Assembly: GCA_036244855.1 (NCBI GenBank)
Contig: BQKZ01003103.1
Coordinates: 1-50,428 of the forward strand
Length of the DNA: 50,428 nt
Source: Temnopleurus reevesii
Taxonomy: Eukaryota > Echinodermata > Echinoidea > Temnopleuroida > Temnopleuridae
Direction: 5' to 3'
In this document: positions 36,060 to 46,961 of the stretch, in pieces
How positions within the stretch are numbered: the stretch's first letter is position 1
Layout: every line of letters starts with the position of its first letter
Made by a program: the position numbers and the translations under genes
The notes under the pieces: model-generated
Seen by the model: only the letters and a program-made list of their open reading frames with translations
Database searches by the model: none
What the model was told of the DNA's origin: nothing

Positions 36060-37095
36060 ACGTACCAGTAATCTGAATACGTCATTTAAGTATTCATCCC
36101 AATATCTTCAATAAGTAATAGTTCGTCATTTTGTACTGGAAATTAGAATAAAGTTTTATTGTCACTCCCATAAGGGGTACGGAGTTCAGTTGATTTTGTA
36201 TATTAAGTCTCATTTCATTAGGTTGTTTGTGTATTTAGCCAACGCCAACGTGAATAATCCAGTTATTTTTTAACAGATTTTTATATAGAGAGAAAAATGT
36301 TATGCATAGAGAAAAAAACGCTTCGGGATCTGCTCATAACATGCTAGCCCTGGAAATTCCTATTTAGAATGATTTCCTGAACGTACTAACTGAGCTTGGT
36401 CTGGTATTTCTTTTATTTATTTATTCAAATATATTTATATATATATATACAGGTAGCCATCCGCTGTTTTACATCAATGCCCTGATATGCATGACGATTT
36501 GTGTGTTAATTAATCTAGCAGCAACTTTATGTTTTTCCACCTGGCACCTTTTTGATGAATCTCGAGTACTTAATTAGTCCAGTTTAGGACTATATGGTCT
36601 GGTCCAATATTGCACCTGCCTCTGCACACATTGAACAGGGGACAACAACAATTTTTTGCACATTTAAGGTTGTAGCCTTACCAAAACTTATTCATTTTTC
36701 ACTCAATATTTTGTGCAATATGTTCATGAAACTATGTTTCATTTTATCTAGATTTGAAGAAATTTGTGAACAAAAATATTTGCTTTTATCACAACTTTGC
36801 TTGAGCTTGAAGGTGACAAATTAAATTTCCCTTCAAAATAAGGGCATATAAGAATTCGCCACAAGGATATTTTTGCAACATATTTTTTGTTTATATGTCG
36901 GTATTTCGTCATTAACTTCAAATAGGCGACATGGTATATAGTCTTGACAGCGCCCTCCTTCTGTTGCAATATTCTCAAAAAAAAAATCGACAAAACAAAA
37001 ATACTCCGGACTGTTTGCAAGCGCCTTTCTTTGTCGTAGCTGCAACTGGACAACTCCTCCTCACGAAAATCAGCAGCGGAAAAGGTTGTTTTTCT
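36060..37095. other. No gene seen
   Basis: AT-rich. Overlapping frames of 70-101 codons at 36748-37053 (-) and 36594-36824 (+) lack features. Confidence 0.5.
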
Positions 37096-37302
37096 TTAAA
37101 GGGGACCAACCCCTGGAACTGCCATATTCTCATTGACTGAATTTAAATCAGATGAACAAACTGTGATAATTTGAGCAAAATCGAATGATTCGTTCAAAAG
37201 ATATGAATTTTCAAATTAACAGAGATATAAATAATTGAATAATTCTTGCCTTATCCCAACATGAATAAACACTGATTGACAGTGCTTTACCGAGAAGCTG
37301 AG

Positions 37303-37310
37303 AAAAAAAA
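37303..37310 (-). terminator. T8 run, likely RNA polymerase III stop
   Basis: Eight consecutive T on the minus strand lie just downstream of the tRNA-Thr-like sequence. They sit in the loop of a short inverted repeat (CTGAGA-T8-TCTCAG type). Runs of four or more T stop Pol III, so the tRNA-like unit has promoter boxes and a stop in the right order. Confidence 0.5.
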
Positions 37311-37319
37311 TCTCAGGCA

Positions 37320-37390
37320 TTCTCGGGTAGGAATCGAACCCACGATCTCCTGATGACTAGACAGGCGTCTTACCACTAGACCACCGAGAG
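37320..37390 (-). tRNA. tRNA-Thr(AGT)-like gene or tRNA-derived element
   Basis: On the minus strand 71 nt fold as a cloverleaf. There is a 7-nt acceptor pair (CTCTCGG/CCGAGAA, outermost pair mismatched), a short D arm GTC-TAGTGGTAA-GAC, an anticodon arm CCTGT-CTAGTCA-TCAGG (one T-T mismatch) giving anticodon AGT for Thr, a 5-nt variable loop and a T arm GTGGG-TTCGATT-CCTAC. The A box (TGGTCTAGTGG) and B box (GGTTCGATTCC) are intact. A run of eight T follows 9 nt downstream of the 3' end. The gene sits inside a copy of repeat family C, so it may be a retroposed or SINE-type copy and not a housekeeping tRNA gene. The two stem mismatches leave its function open. Confidence 0.6.
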
Positions 37391-38596
37391 CCGNAAACGG
37401 GTCTGCAAAAATAGACTATGAGCTATACGAGCCCGGATATCTGACGCGATGACGACAATCTGGATTTTTTGCAAATTTTGCTCAGACGATTTGACGATAC
37501 CATACAATAATTTGGACATCTGACGCGCCCGGCTATCTGACGCGGTGACACCGGCAATGGAATATGTGACGTCGTGTCGGACAACTCGTAATTCACTTTG
37601 TACATAGAAAATGGAAAAATTAGTTGATGAAAAAATTAGAGTAAGGGTTTAAAATGATTTTGCTCAAAATACATGCAGAATCGACAATTGATCCATATAC
37701 TCAAAGCGGAAAAAGAGCTCGGTGTTGACTTTTCTGAAAAAGGGAGAAAACGTGCAGTTTTGTATACAGGGTGAATGAGGAGTTCTCTGACATGACGTCA
37801 TGGATTTCGTCAATGTTGCCGATCGCACGGATGCCCATTAGCGGCAGTGATCGTCATTTCTCTGTGACTTTGAAAATTCGTGACTTTTGAACGGGGCGTC
37901 CGAATTTTCTCAAATTTTCAGTTTGTTCATCTGACTTTTCTTCATTCAATGAAAAAATGACAAAGCCAGGTATTGGTTACCCTTTAAAACATCTTGTGAG
38001 ACTCACCCGAACACACTGTAATTATATAGATCCATCACTCACGCCATATGGGGCTAAAATTCTATAAATATTCTACAAAACCGCGCGGGAAATTTTGCTG
38101 AAAATGCGTCAATTCGATGATGGTAATTTTATAAAGAACGGTTTCCTGAGAGGCATCCCGCAAAGTGATTTAAGGACAAGGACGATTGCTCTTGAAATCT
38201 TTCGCAAAATTGTCCTTCTATCCCGATGATTATAATATAAATATTATACAAATCCTCCTTGTAGGCCTATACAAATGGTTCATTTGCAAGCCACTTATTA
38301 AGTTTCCTTTCGAAATGACAGTTTTATTAGAGGCAAACTCGTTCGATTGCAAACTTTTGATTAGGCCAACTCGAAAGATTAATCCCTTATATCATAGTTA
38401 TTATTACTTTAGCATGTGGACAATCAATTTGTTGGACTTTTTAATATTCTTTGAATGACAGTATCATGTTAATATCTTCTCGTAAATGAGATAATTGAAA
38501 TAACCCATGAATAAATCGTGACGCGGAAAATCGAGAGTTTCTGTATGAACTGAAGTCGAATTAAAAGTTTTTGCCACTGATTGGGTGGTTGCTTTT

Positions 38597-38653
38597 GGGG
38601 CTCGATGGCGCTCTTCACTTACTGGAAATAATTGAAGAACGCCATCCAACCCC
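38597..38653 (-). ncRNA. Pre-miRNA-like hairpin, candidate only
   Basis: Two 21-base arms (38597-38617 and 38633-38653) are separated by a 15-base loop. As minus-strand RNA, GGGGUUGGAUGGCGUUCUUCA pairs with UGAAGAGCGCCAUCGAGCCCC through 18 Watson-Crick pairs, two G-U pairs and one G-G mismatch. As plus-strand RNA those two G-U pairs become A-C mismatches, so folding favours the minus strand. The size is at the small end for an animal pre-miRNA. It could equally be a remnant of a foldback element. Confidence 0.3.
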
Positions 38654-38691
38654 TAATGAAAATTGACACACACAAAAATAAACGAAGAATC

Positions 38692-38756
38692 AAAGATGGC
38701 GCTGCGCAGCTTTCATCGTTTAAAAAAATCACTTAAGTCAGGGGACACACTTCCGG
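38692..38756 (+). promoter_or_regulatory. Promoter-like motif cluster around an ATG
   Basis: Within 65 bp are AAAGATGGCG (YY1-type), GCGCTGCGCAGC (NRF1-like TGCGCA core) and ACTTCCGG (ETS-type). These motifs often group at TATA-less housekeeping promoters. The ATG at 38696 opens a 51-codon frame with a fair start context but no recognisable domain. Chance occurrence cannot be excluded. Confidence 0.3.
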
Positions 38757-39580
38757 TTAATACGGACATTCGTAAATGCGCTTTCATTTTTTGGCAGGAT
38801 TTATATCGAGAAATCACGTTTGTTATCCACTTTATATTAAATATTATCTGATATTACTTAGTTTTGTACAATGGCGTGTTTCTTCGGTGGGGCACAAAGT
38901 ACATACAATCGTTTTGAAGGTATAAAAAATGGCAATTTCCCCAAATTATAGACGTAGCATGTGCAATAGTTTTCCAGACCTGAAGTTACTTCTAGATTGG
39001 GAACAGACCGATATCCACTGTATCGTGATAATTCATTTGATATCGCAGATTCTAAAGTGATTCCAATTATCTTTTTTTTATGTCATGAACATTTCCTGAA
39101 ACTAAATTTATATGTTAGATTTCAATATCTAAAGCTAAATTATTTTTTTTTATCCATTTCTGAAGATGTAGACTTTTATTTTCAACACGGTTGCATTTGC
39201 AAAGTTTTTTCATCTTGCTTGATTCTTGTCGGATAGATTTTCTTTTTCATGATTTCTCTGACTTTGTTGATTGATTTATGATTCAGAACTTGATCCTTTA
39301 AGGCTTTTACAAAATTAGTATAAGAATATCAAAAATGTGCACCAATGAGGAATACAAAATTGAAAATGAATTGTATTCCATTTTCTTATCAGTTTACTTC
39401 AGAGTCAGAGTAACCTAAAAGATAACGAAAGTGCACAATTAGCTTGATTACATCGAATATCTTACTTTGGCCAAAATCTCCCCGCCCACGAGAAAAAAAT
39501 GAAGATAATTTTGATTAAGAGCTGAGGAATACGTGATATTTATTATAAAGTACACCACAGAAATACAGAGAAATGAGAAA

Positions 39581-39606
39581 CTGGAGAGAGGGGGAGAGAT
39601 AGAGGA

Positions 39607-39640
<34 letters not shown>

Positions 39641-39690
39641 AGAAGGGGGCATAATGAAAGAGAGGAGGGGAGGAGGGAGGGAGAAGGGGT
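39581..39690. repeat. (GA)n and G-rich purine tract
   Basis: GAGAGA units of about 30 bp, a G9 run and GGAGG units. Frames on the minus strand here (Ser/Leu/Pro-rich) are artefacts. Confidence 0.88.
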
Positions 39691-39733
39691 ATTGAAGAGG
39701 GGGTAATTCTTGCTTGTGACGCGTCACTCATCT

Positions 39734-39852
39734 GGGCTCCGTACCATAAAGCTTTCCAATCGATCGTACGATTGATATCAATCGCAAGTCTATCGGAAAT
39801 CGTGTACTAAAGTTTGCGATTAATCGCAAACTTGTTTTACGTTACATGCTCC
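39734..39852 (+). mobile_element. Family E foldback, copy 2
   Basis: GGGCTCCGTACCATAAAGC, CGATCGTACGATTGATATC, AATCGCAAGTCTATCGG, GTTTGCGATTAATCGCAAAC, TTTTACGTTACATGCTCC. Several internal palindromes are present. The outer ends pair imperfectly (GTAxCATAAA against TTTTACGTTAC). Confidence 0.55.
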
Positions 39853-40202
39853 TGGTGGAAGGAAAGATGGAGGTTATGACATTTTGCACAAAAGATGAAC
39901 CAAGGGGGTTTAGAGGGTACCAATAATGAATACAAAGATAAAGGCTTGAACAAAAATGCGAATTAAATTTTACGTTAAGGACTTTCAACATCAATTTTAC
40001 ATCTTCTTCATGCCATTATCACTTCTTCTTATATCAACCATTCAATCTTTTTTATGATTGTTATTAATCTTTTTTATTCATGTATTCATTTATTAACATT
40101 CATTGATGCATCTATCGTTAATGTATTATTTATAAATCTCCTCCTTATTGTTATCTTATTTTATTTCCAACATTATCTCTTTATATCAAATTCAACGAAA
40201 TG

Positions 40203-40386
40203 GAACCAAGGTTGTATTTCATAAAGCTGTTCGTATGGTACGTACAACTATACGAACGACTGTTTACCATTACTTGCACTCAATGATAGCCTGCTCTCTA
40301 CGTTGGGACCTGAAAAAGGGGTCACCAGTCGTTTGTAGAATCGTGCGTACTACTACAAATGGCTTCATGAAACAGATCATTGGTGA
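40203..40386. mobile_element. Foldback element of about 180 bp
   Basis: Left arm ACCAAGGTTGTATTTCATAA, AGCTGTTCGTA, TATACGAACGACTG; right arm complement ACCAATGATCTGTTTCATGA, AGCCATTTGTA, TCTACAAACGACTGG. The arms are about 65 bp with scattered changes. Confidence 0.6.
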
Positions 40387-41191
40387 CAAATCTCTCCAAT
40401 AATATACAACAAAATTTCGTTCATGACTAATAATTATGTAGGCCTAAAACTATTCATCTTCGTATTTGAGGAATAGCCTACTATAATCATATATCAACGT
40501 CGGAGTGTATATTATTAGTATTTCTAACACGAATTGTTAAATGCATTTTAAATGCATAACAGAAAGGTCCGCATTGCTAAATCTAATAACCTATGCATAA
40601 TATGTTTGAGAACAATTTTAGCTTGAATTGATGGTTAACCTCAATTGTGTCTGGATTGTAAATTGAAGTAGCAAGTGTAAAGCTATATTTCTCGCTCGCA
40701 AATGCCAGAGAACTGAAACCCTAGACCATATAAATATGAAACTCACTCCACCATGTTTACCGATGGTCAATAATGTTTAACCCATAAAAAGTGATTGATG
40801 GCAACGCTTTAATTCAGGGTTGTTATTCGTTTAAGAAATGTATTGGGCAATATCGACATCTGAGTTTGGATTTTAAAAAGAATTGTATGAATTAGCAATA
40901 CGTGACGTCAACAGCACAGTGGAGCTAATTCGTGTGTGTAAACTTAGCATCGATATAATAATGAAATTTACAATTACGCCAACGCCTTACTATCTATTTT
41001 ATGGTGATTATTAATTTCTAGGTAGTCGATTGCTGATATAAGACTGTATTTAGAATCAGAACGTCAATGTATACAAAACCGTTAACCGATCACCACACAA
41101 AATGTCTATTCGTTTATTGCGGTCTTATAAAATTATCTAAGAGTGCAATTATTTATAAAATTCAAATATATATTTTGGTCGACAATGAACT

Positions 41192-41309
41192 AGTATAGTA
41201 AAGTATAGTAGTATAGTAGTTTAGTAGTATAGTAGTATAGTAGTATAGTAGTATAGTAGTATAGTAGTATAGTAGTAAAGTAGTATAGTAGTATAGTGGT
41301 ATAGTTTAT
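41192..41309. repeat. 8-bp minisatellite (AGTATAGT)n
   Basis: The unit AGTATAGT repeats over about 110 bp with a few variants (AGTTTAGT, AGTAAAGT). Irregular units lie at both ends. Confidence 0.9.
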
Positions 41310-41587
41310 AGTTTAGCATAGTTTATAGGTAAATTTTGTAGGTTTGTTTGTATCGAATACTGTCCACCCAATAAAACAATGACTGTTTAGGAAGGCATAT
41401 ACGAAACAACTCGCAAGGAAATAAGATGTCTTCGTCCCTTATTAAATTTGGATTGATTTAAGATACAGGGCTATATTGAATCAACCACAGGCAATTCATG
41501 ATTGTGAAAAACACATTATAACAGAACGTATTGATTGTATCGTGTGCTTTTTATTTATTCGGAGGCCCTGGGCACAGGCCAGGCGGG

Positions 41588-41673
41588 GAATTTGCTGCTG
41601 ACCGATCAAATTAAAAGAGCATAACTTCAAATTAAAGAAATATTCTTGTCCATTTTTTCGGTCAGCAGTGTTC
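41588..41673. repeat. Small inverted repeat
   Basis: CTGCTGACCGA on the left and TCGGTCAGCAG on the right are perfect 11-bp complements about 85 bp apart in AT-rich sequence. It may be a decayed foldback. Confidence 0.35.
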
Positions 41674-42894
41674 TCCTTTTATGGAAATGTGTTGGTTTTT
41701 TTTCGAGAATATTGCAAAGAACCGAGCGATGTCGCTATCACGATAGTCAGGTCGCCTGTGTAAAGTAAACGGCGTTTGTATCATACACAAATAAAAGAAA
41801 ATCATTTTACATATACCTAGGGGTTGCATTAGCTCTTACAATGATATATTCTGAAAATAATTTATTTTAAATATAGTGGGATTTATAGAAATTGGACACC
41901 TTGAGGTTTTTTTTTTTTTTTTTGCAAAATGTGTGGTTTTTTTTTGTCATTACGGTATGGTTTTTCGTCAAATACGCCAAATATACGTTGCACATACGCG
42001 TAGAAGTGGTCTCGAACTTCGAGACGTGACAACACCAATGATTTGTAAACGTCTGCCATACGCAGATCATTAGTTGAAGTGCTCCACCTGATCGTTTCAT
42101 ATATGCTACTTAAACGTTATCCATACGTCATCCATACAATTGAACTCGTTATGAATTTTAATACATTAACATGACTCATTTCTACTGAGTTAAAAAAAAT
42201 ATGCCGACAATATAGTTAACTGCGTCGGCCATATGCTGGCTAAATGTCCTTGTGTGAGAGCGCCATTAGTTTAATTGTAGTGTAAAGCAATTAAATTGGT
42301 CATAAATGTGGAAAATGAACGTCGTTAATGAAATATTCATTCTGATAATTTGTCGCCTAATTTTATAAAGAAAATAATAGCAACTTGGAAAATGGGAAAG
42401 CGAAGCACAAATGAGTGGAGTGAGAAATATTGCGGTGGAGGAAACGATTTGAATGACGAAATGGGGCATCATAAGAAACGTAGTGGTTCATATATCTAAT
42501 GGAGCAGCATTAAAGATAGTTGTGCTTTTCGTCGTTGAAATAACAAAACACAGCACAAATTGACAACCACTATCTAATTGAAGAGAGAAAGAAAGTAATA
42601 TTTCAATACAGAATATGACATTTCAAAAATGGGGAAAAAATATCGACGAACTTGAGCGACCTGTTAGCATCTCGACCCGCTTTGCAGTGAACCTAATATT
42701 GTTCGATAATTGCACACCAGGCCGAGCTATATAAGAAGCACCAGACGTTAATTTCATTTTGTAAATTAGAATATAAAACGTCATATCAATTTTACATCGA
42801 TCCCATGTAGAGCAAGGGTTAAATAGACAAACGAATCCTGTTTCTTTATTAGCTATGATTATGATATAATGTTTCCATTATATGCTTCGAAACT

Positions 42895-42904
42895 CCCCCC
42901 CCCC

Positions 42905-42937
<33 letters not shown>
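42895..42937. repeat. C11A32 homopolymers
   Basis: Eleven C followed by thirty-two A. The A run could be a retroposed poly(A) tail, but nothing recognisable lies upstream. Confidence 0.9.
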
Positions 42938-42938
<1 letters not shown>

Positions 42939-43542
42939 GTTGTGTTTTATAGATTCCGGTTTCATTCGTTAGACACAGGAAATTATAGGTTCACGTTGGC
43001 TAATGCTGCATGCGTTGGAGACGATTTGAAAAATGTGCCTTGACAGAGTGAACAGTAATTTCGATTTTGCATGTACCCTGTACAGAAGTGTATATACCCT
43101 GTTGTGGCGAAACAAAGAATTGAATAATATTATGAATTAATGATTGTTATTATAGAAAACCATTAATATGCAGGAGCAGCATTTATTAAGTCAGACAAAG
43201 CGGTCGTAAATATATTATTTTATGAGGTTTCAAGCCTAAACAAACCTTCTGATTTTGCTATTTGGCTTTTCTTATATCCCATGCCTAACTGCCTAATGAA
43301 GTTGTTAAGCTGAAACATCCTCAGGAAAAAGCGACATTTTATTCATGTATGGCATTGTAATGGTGGACTAGACAACTGTAACAAGTTTAATGCAAGAAAA
43401 TGAAGTTCATTCCCATGATCAACTTAGGATAACGCATTGGTTTGACGTGTTCTAATTCGTTCTGTTCTCATTTGTATTGTTGATTGTTTTGTTACTGTTA
43501 CAGCATTTCCACACACTAATTTATACACACCCACACGTCCAC

Positions 43543-43543
43543 T

Positions 43544-43593
<50 letters not shown>

Positions 43594-43600
43594 ATCTCTC
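43543..43600. repeat. (TC)n microsatellite
   Basis: About 50 bp of TC repeats. Confidence 0.9.
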
Positions 43601-43880
43601 TGTTGTTCTCCCAATTCGATTTCTCATCTTATCAAGGTTCAGTAATGGATTAATCAAATGTTTAATCCTTATGAATATACATTCCAAACTGATGACCTAA
43701 GAGTAAGCCTTATTTTTCAAATATTAATCCAATAATGGATCGGCTTAAAACCTGGCCGTTCTGACCTCTTTTGGAAGTGGGTCTATGCCTTAAAATGACT
43801 TCTTGTAGAAAAAAATAAGTGCATCTGTTAGAGCGTGCATGGAAAAGTAAGAATGGAATTTGCAGCTGTACATCTGTAAA

Positions 43881-44148
43881 AGTTCGATCACACCTTTACG
43901 TATACGCCGAACGTCTGACCTGCTTTGAAAAAGTTCAAAGACTGCCTGCGAAGACAGAAACTACTCTGATTGATTGATTTTATTTCCGATACTCAGGAGG
44001 CCCTAACGCGTGCGTACGTCGGACGCCGCGCCGGCCGATGGCCCACACCGTCGACCAAGCGTCTTCCCGCAGCGTTCGTCGAACGTCGTTCCAATTTAAT
44101 GAACGTTGGGCTGACGATGGCTCTAAATGGAAGAGTGTGATTGGGGCT
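43881..44148. mobile_element. Foldback element with GC-rich interior
   Basis: The left GTTCGATCACACCTTTACG and CGCCGAACGTCTGACC correspond to complements of AGTGTGATTGGGGCT and CGTTCGTCGAACGTCG on the right. The interior at 44005-44090 is unusually GC- and CpG-rich for the window (GCGTGCGTACGTCGGACGCC). Confidence 0.5.
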
Positions 44149-44387
44149 TAACCATGTTAACATACGTGTCGTTAGGAAAGTAACTTACTTAACCACCAAT
44201 ACGCATCATTTGTAACGTATACATGGTATATGACTAGTGATCCACTGAAGAATAAACTCTAACACAAGCCCCATTTTCAAAATATAGGTCGACAAGGATA
44301 TCTCAGAGGTTTGATGGCTGTATTTTGACGATCAAAATGATTACCGTGAAGCTAGCGCAAGAACAGTGTAATGATTAATTTTAAAAT

Positions 44388-44698
44388 GATAGTAATAGTG
44401 TAGTGGTTCTGACTCTCGCCTTTCAACCAAAAGGTCGTAGGTTCGAATCCTACCTATGGCGTCAATTTCCTTGAGCAAGAAATTCATCTACATTGTGCTG
44501 CAATCGACCCAGGTGAGGTAAATGGGGACGGCAGGAAGAAGTTCCTTGTAATGCGGAGCGCCGTAATGGTTGCCAGCTAGGGCCGGGTAATCGGTGAGTG
44601 TAAAGCTTTCAGCGCCATGAGCACCGATAATGTGGACCTGCGCGCTATTGCAAGTAGCCACCATTACCATTGTTATTATTATTAATAATAATAACAAT
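44388..44698 (+). mobile_element. tRNA-derived SINE, same family
   Basis: The copy begins with GTGTAGTGGTTCTGACTC and has an intact B box (GGTTCGAATCC). It continues with TTCCTTGAGCAAGAAATTC, a TTGTGCTGC block and CCAGGTGAGGTAAATGGG, and ends in an ATT/AAT microsatellite tail. The region after the conserved body differs from the 47.4 kb copy. It is well preserved and may be among the younger copies. Confidence 0.8.
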
Positions 44699-45458
44699 TA
44701 TATACTAAAATGATAATGCAGGTTACGTTTAGTGCGCCAGATTGCACGTGAATAATGTACTCACGGTGCAGTGAAGGAAGATTCAAGGGGGAAAAAACAG
44801 AAAAGAAATGATGGAGGAATTATTAATACAAGATCAGGTGACTTTTGTAATTATTCTCGTGAACTTTCTGTAAATCCAGGATAAAACATTATGTCGACGG
44901 TTGCGTTTCGTATCAATTTACAACATATGACAAGGAGCATTACAATGATTTGTCCTAAATTCAAAACCACCAAATATGCTGTTGAAAGCGTTTGCGAACT
45001 TTGTATAATACGCACGATATGCAATACAACAAGATATCATGCGTTTCTTTCAACACACGACAGCTTTCTTCTACATCACCCTAGACAGTAGATCTGGGTA
45101 AGCGGGAAAAGAAATCAAAACAAAATTCAATATTTCCCTACCTAACGCGATATCAGCCCTGATCCGCCTTTTTGTTGAGCTTTCCGAGCTACTTCCCTCT
45201 TCTATTACATCGGGCAGCGAGACAGTTTCATCTCTCACAATCAGTCTTGTATCAAGTGAGCCATCTCGTTTACATGTTCTTTGTATCCGGTCGCGATCGA
45301 TCAGACAAGAAAAAGGATGTTGGATGACGAGACATGGAGTTCGTAAGAAATTGGTGGCATAGTAAAATACCCAGCGTACCCCTGACCTCATAATGATGTA
45401 CATCGTTCTTAATGGTGCGGCCTACACTGATGAGAATATCGTCTTCATGATTCGCAAC
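44699..45458. other. No gene accepted; one candidate minus-strand exon
   Basis: A 110-codon minus-strand frame (45071-45403) contains a hydrophilic stretch with Asp/Arg/Ser-rich composition and a possible donor AG|GTAGGG at 45141/45140. It is treated in the findings because the support is thin. Confidence 0.35.
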
Positions 45459-45570
45459 GCCCCTGCCACATAGAAGCCGCGGAAGCAACACGTTTCAACA
45501 CGACTGTTAGTTCAGTTAATAAAGAGTCGTGTTGATTCGTGTTGCATCCGCGCTTCTATTTGACGGGGGC
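45459..45570. mobile_element. Family D palindromic element, copy 2
   Basis: GCCCCTGCCACATAGAAGCC, then GCGGAAGCAACACG and TTCAACACGACT on the left, pair with AGTCGTGTTGATTCGTGTTG, CGCGCTTCTATTTGACG and GGGGC on the right. It shares the GCGGAAGCAACACG core with the 30.3 kb copy, but its ends have changed. Confidence 0.65.
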
Positions 45571-46014
45571 ATTATCATTTTCAACCGTTCCGCAATATCG
45601 GACGGTTAGAAATTAAAGAAATTTTTGTTAAATTTTAAGTTTAAAGTTTACAAAAACATAGTGTGTTACAAATTCTTCACTGTATCCCATTTCTATCTTC
45701 CTTCTCTCGGGTATACCTAACAACATGAACAAGGTTACATCTGTTGCAAAAAATCCAGGCGATTGTTTTATAAGTTATGGAAATCTACCAGTTTCAATTT
45801 CTTAAGCATGTTTAACAATCATAATATACAATTGAATTATTTTGATATTGAAGAAATCCAGTCAATTTTCAAGACTCACAGCAGGAACATATTTCTTTGG
45901 TCAAGTTTGCACACGCCTCTATCCATACAAAGTATGATCTTACATCTAACATGTCTAAAATAATGTTTTTTCCTACAGGTTGTAACAGACCGAAAAAACG
46001 TAATGTGAATTTAC

Positions 46015-46370
46015 GAGGCAAGAGGATATTAACACCTAAAATTTGATTGGGAATAAATCGAATTCCTTTTATAATTAGCACTTTTAATGCTTCCAATAGT
46101 TTATAATCCCTCAATCATTAATCTGTAAGTTTTAGACTCTATAGGCGAAATGGCAACAACATCATCATCATTTAAGCATTTGATGTTGGAGCGAGGATAT
46201 TAACAGCTTAAACTTGATTGGGAATAAATCGAATCCCTTTTATATAATGAGCTCTTTTAATGCTGCCAATAATCTATAATCATTTAATCATTAATCTGTA
46301 AGTTTTAGACTCTATAGGCGAAATGGCAACAACAGCATCATCATTAAAACATCTGGTAGGGGAACGACCT
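46015..46370. repeat. Tandem duplication, about 172-bp period
   Basis: AGGATATTAACACCTAAAAT at 46023 recurs as AGGATATTAACAGCTTAAAC at 46194. TTGATTGGGAATAAATCGAA, TTAATCTGTAAGTTTTAGAC and TATAGGCGAAATGGCAACAA are shared. Both units end in ATC-rich sequence. Confidence 0.8.
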
Positions 46371-46961
46371 TGCCAATTTTGCCTCCATCTCTTTAGACAA
46401 TTAGATTAGAAACAGAGTGTCTATGCTAATGATGTTTAGAATGAGCTAATGTATAATTTTAGAGACAGTTCTACGCCTTCACGCCCTCTGGCGTTCGGAA
46501 TGGAGAGTTCATGGCAAGATTGCCCCATTTATGAAATCAATATACCCGGGACTTGACCATATAGACTTGGTGGTGAGTGTGAGTAGAATGATGCACAACA
46601 ACGGGAAAGTTTTCTTAACCCCCTTTTCTGAAGTTTCTTTCTAGATTAATCTAAACGTGCACTGTAATCAATAACCAAGGAGGGTGACAGTTCTAATTTC
46701 ATTATACTCAGTGTAATCGTGGCCAAGCATCCCGAGCAAAGGCCAGATGAAGAGGTTTTCAGAGCAGCAAACAATCTTCTTTTATATGTGTTTTTATGAA
46801 TTCATTTATGTATTTATTTATTCACCTATCAATAAATACTCATTTCTTTGTACTTGTTAGAGACACTGAACTGTTTCCGAGATTTGTTTTAATAATTATC
46901 TTCTTTAAGTAAAGAAAAACTTCCTTTAGGCGTCGCATCAAAATAATATTTCCCTGGCTGC

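Larger units (their letters stand above)
37096..37987. mobile_element. Family C long-TIR element, copy 2, with nested tRNA-like gene
   Basis: The left arm (TTAA, AGGGGACCAACCCCTGG, then CAGATGAACAAACTG, AATTTGAG, TTCAAAAG, ATGAATTTTCAAA) is mirrored on the right (complement of CAGTTTGTTCATCTG, CTCAAATTTTC, CTTTTGAACG, GGTTACCCT, TTAA). The arms align over more than 120 bp. The interior carries TGACGCGATGACG-type repeats and AGCGGCAGTGATC, as in copy 1. A tRNA-Thr-like sequence and an N (37394) interrupt the left half, so the element grew by insertion. Confidence 0.65.
40387..42890. other. No gene seen apart from listed repeats
   Basis: AT-rich sequence with the 8-bp minisatellite, a T17 run at about 41907-41923 and GCTATATAAGAAG near 42725, which resembles a TATA box without a recognised downstream gene. 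Confidence 0.5.

Noticed and set aside
42725..42737. TATA-box-like CTATATAAGAAG as a promoter
   Set aside because: A single TATA-like string in AT-rich DNA without a downstream exon is not enough evidence.
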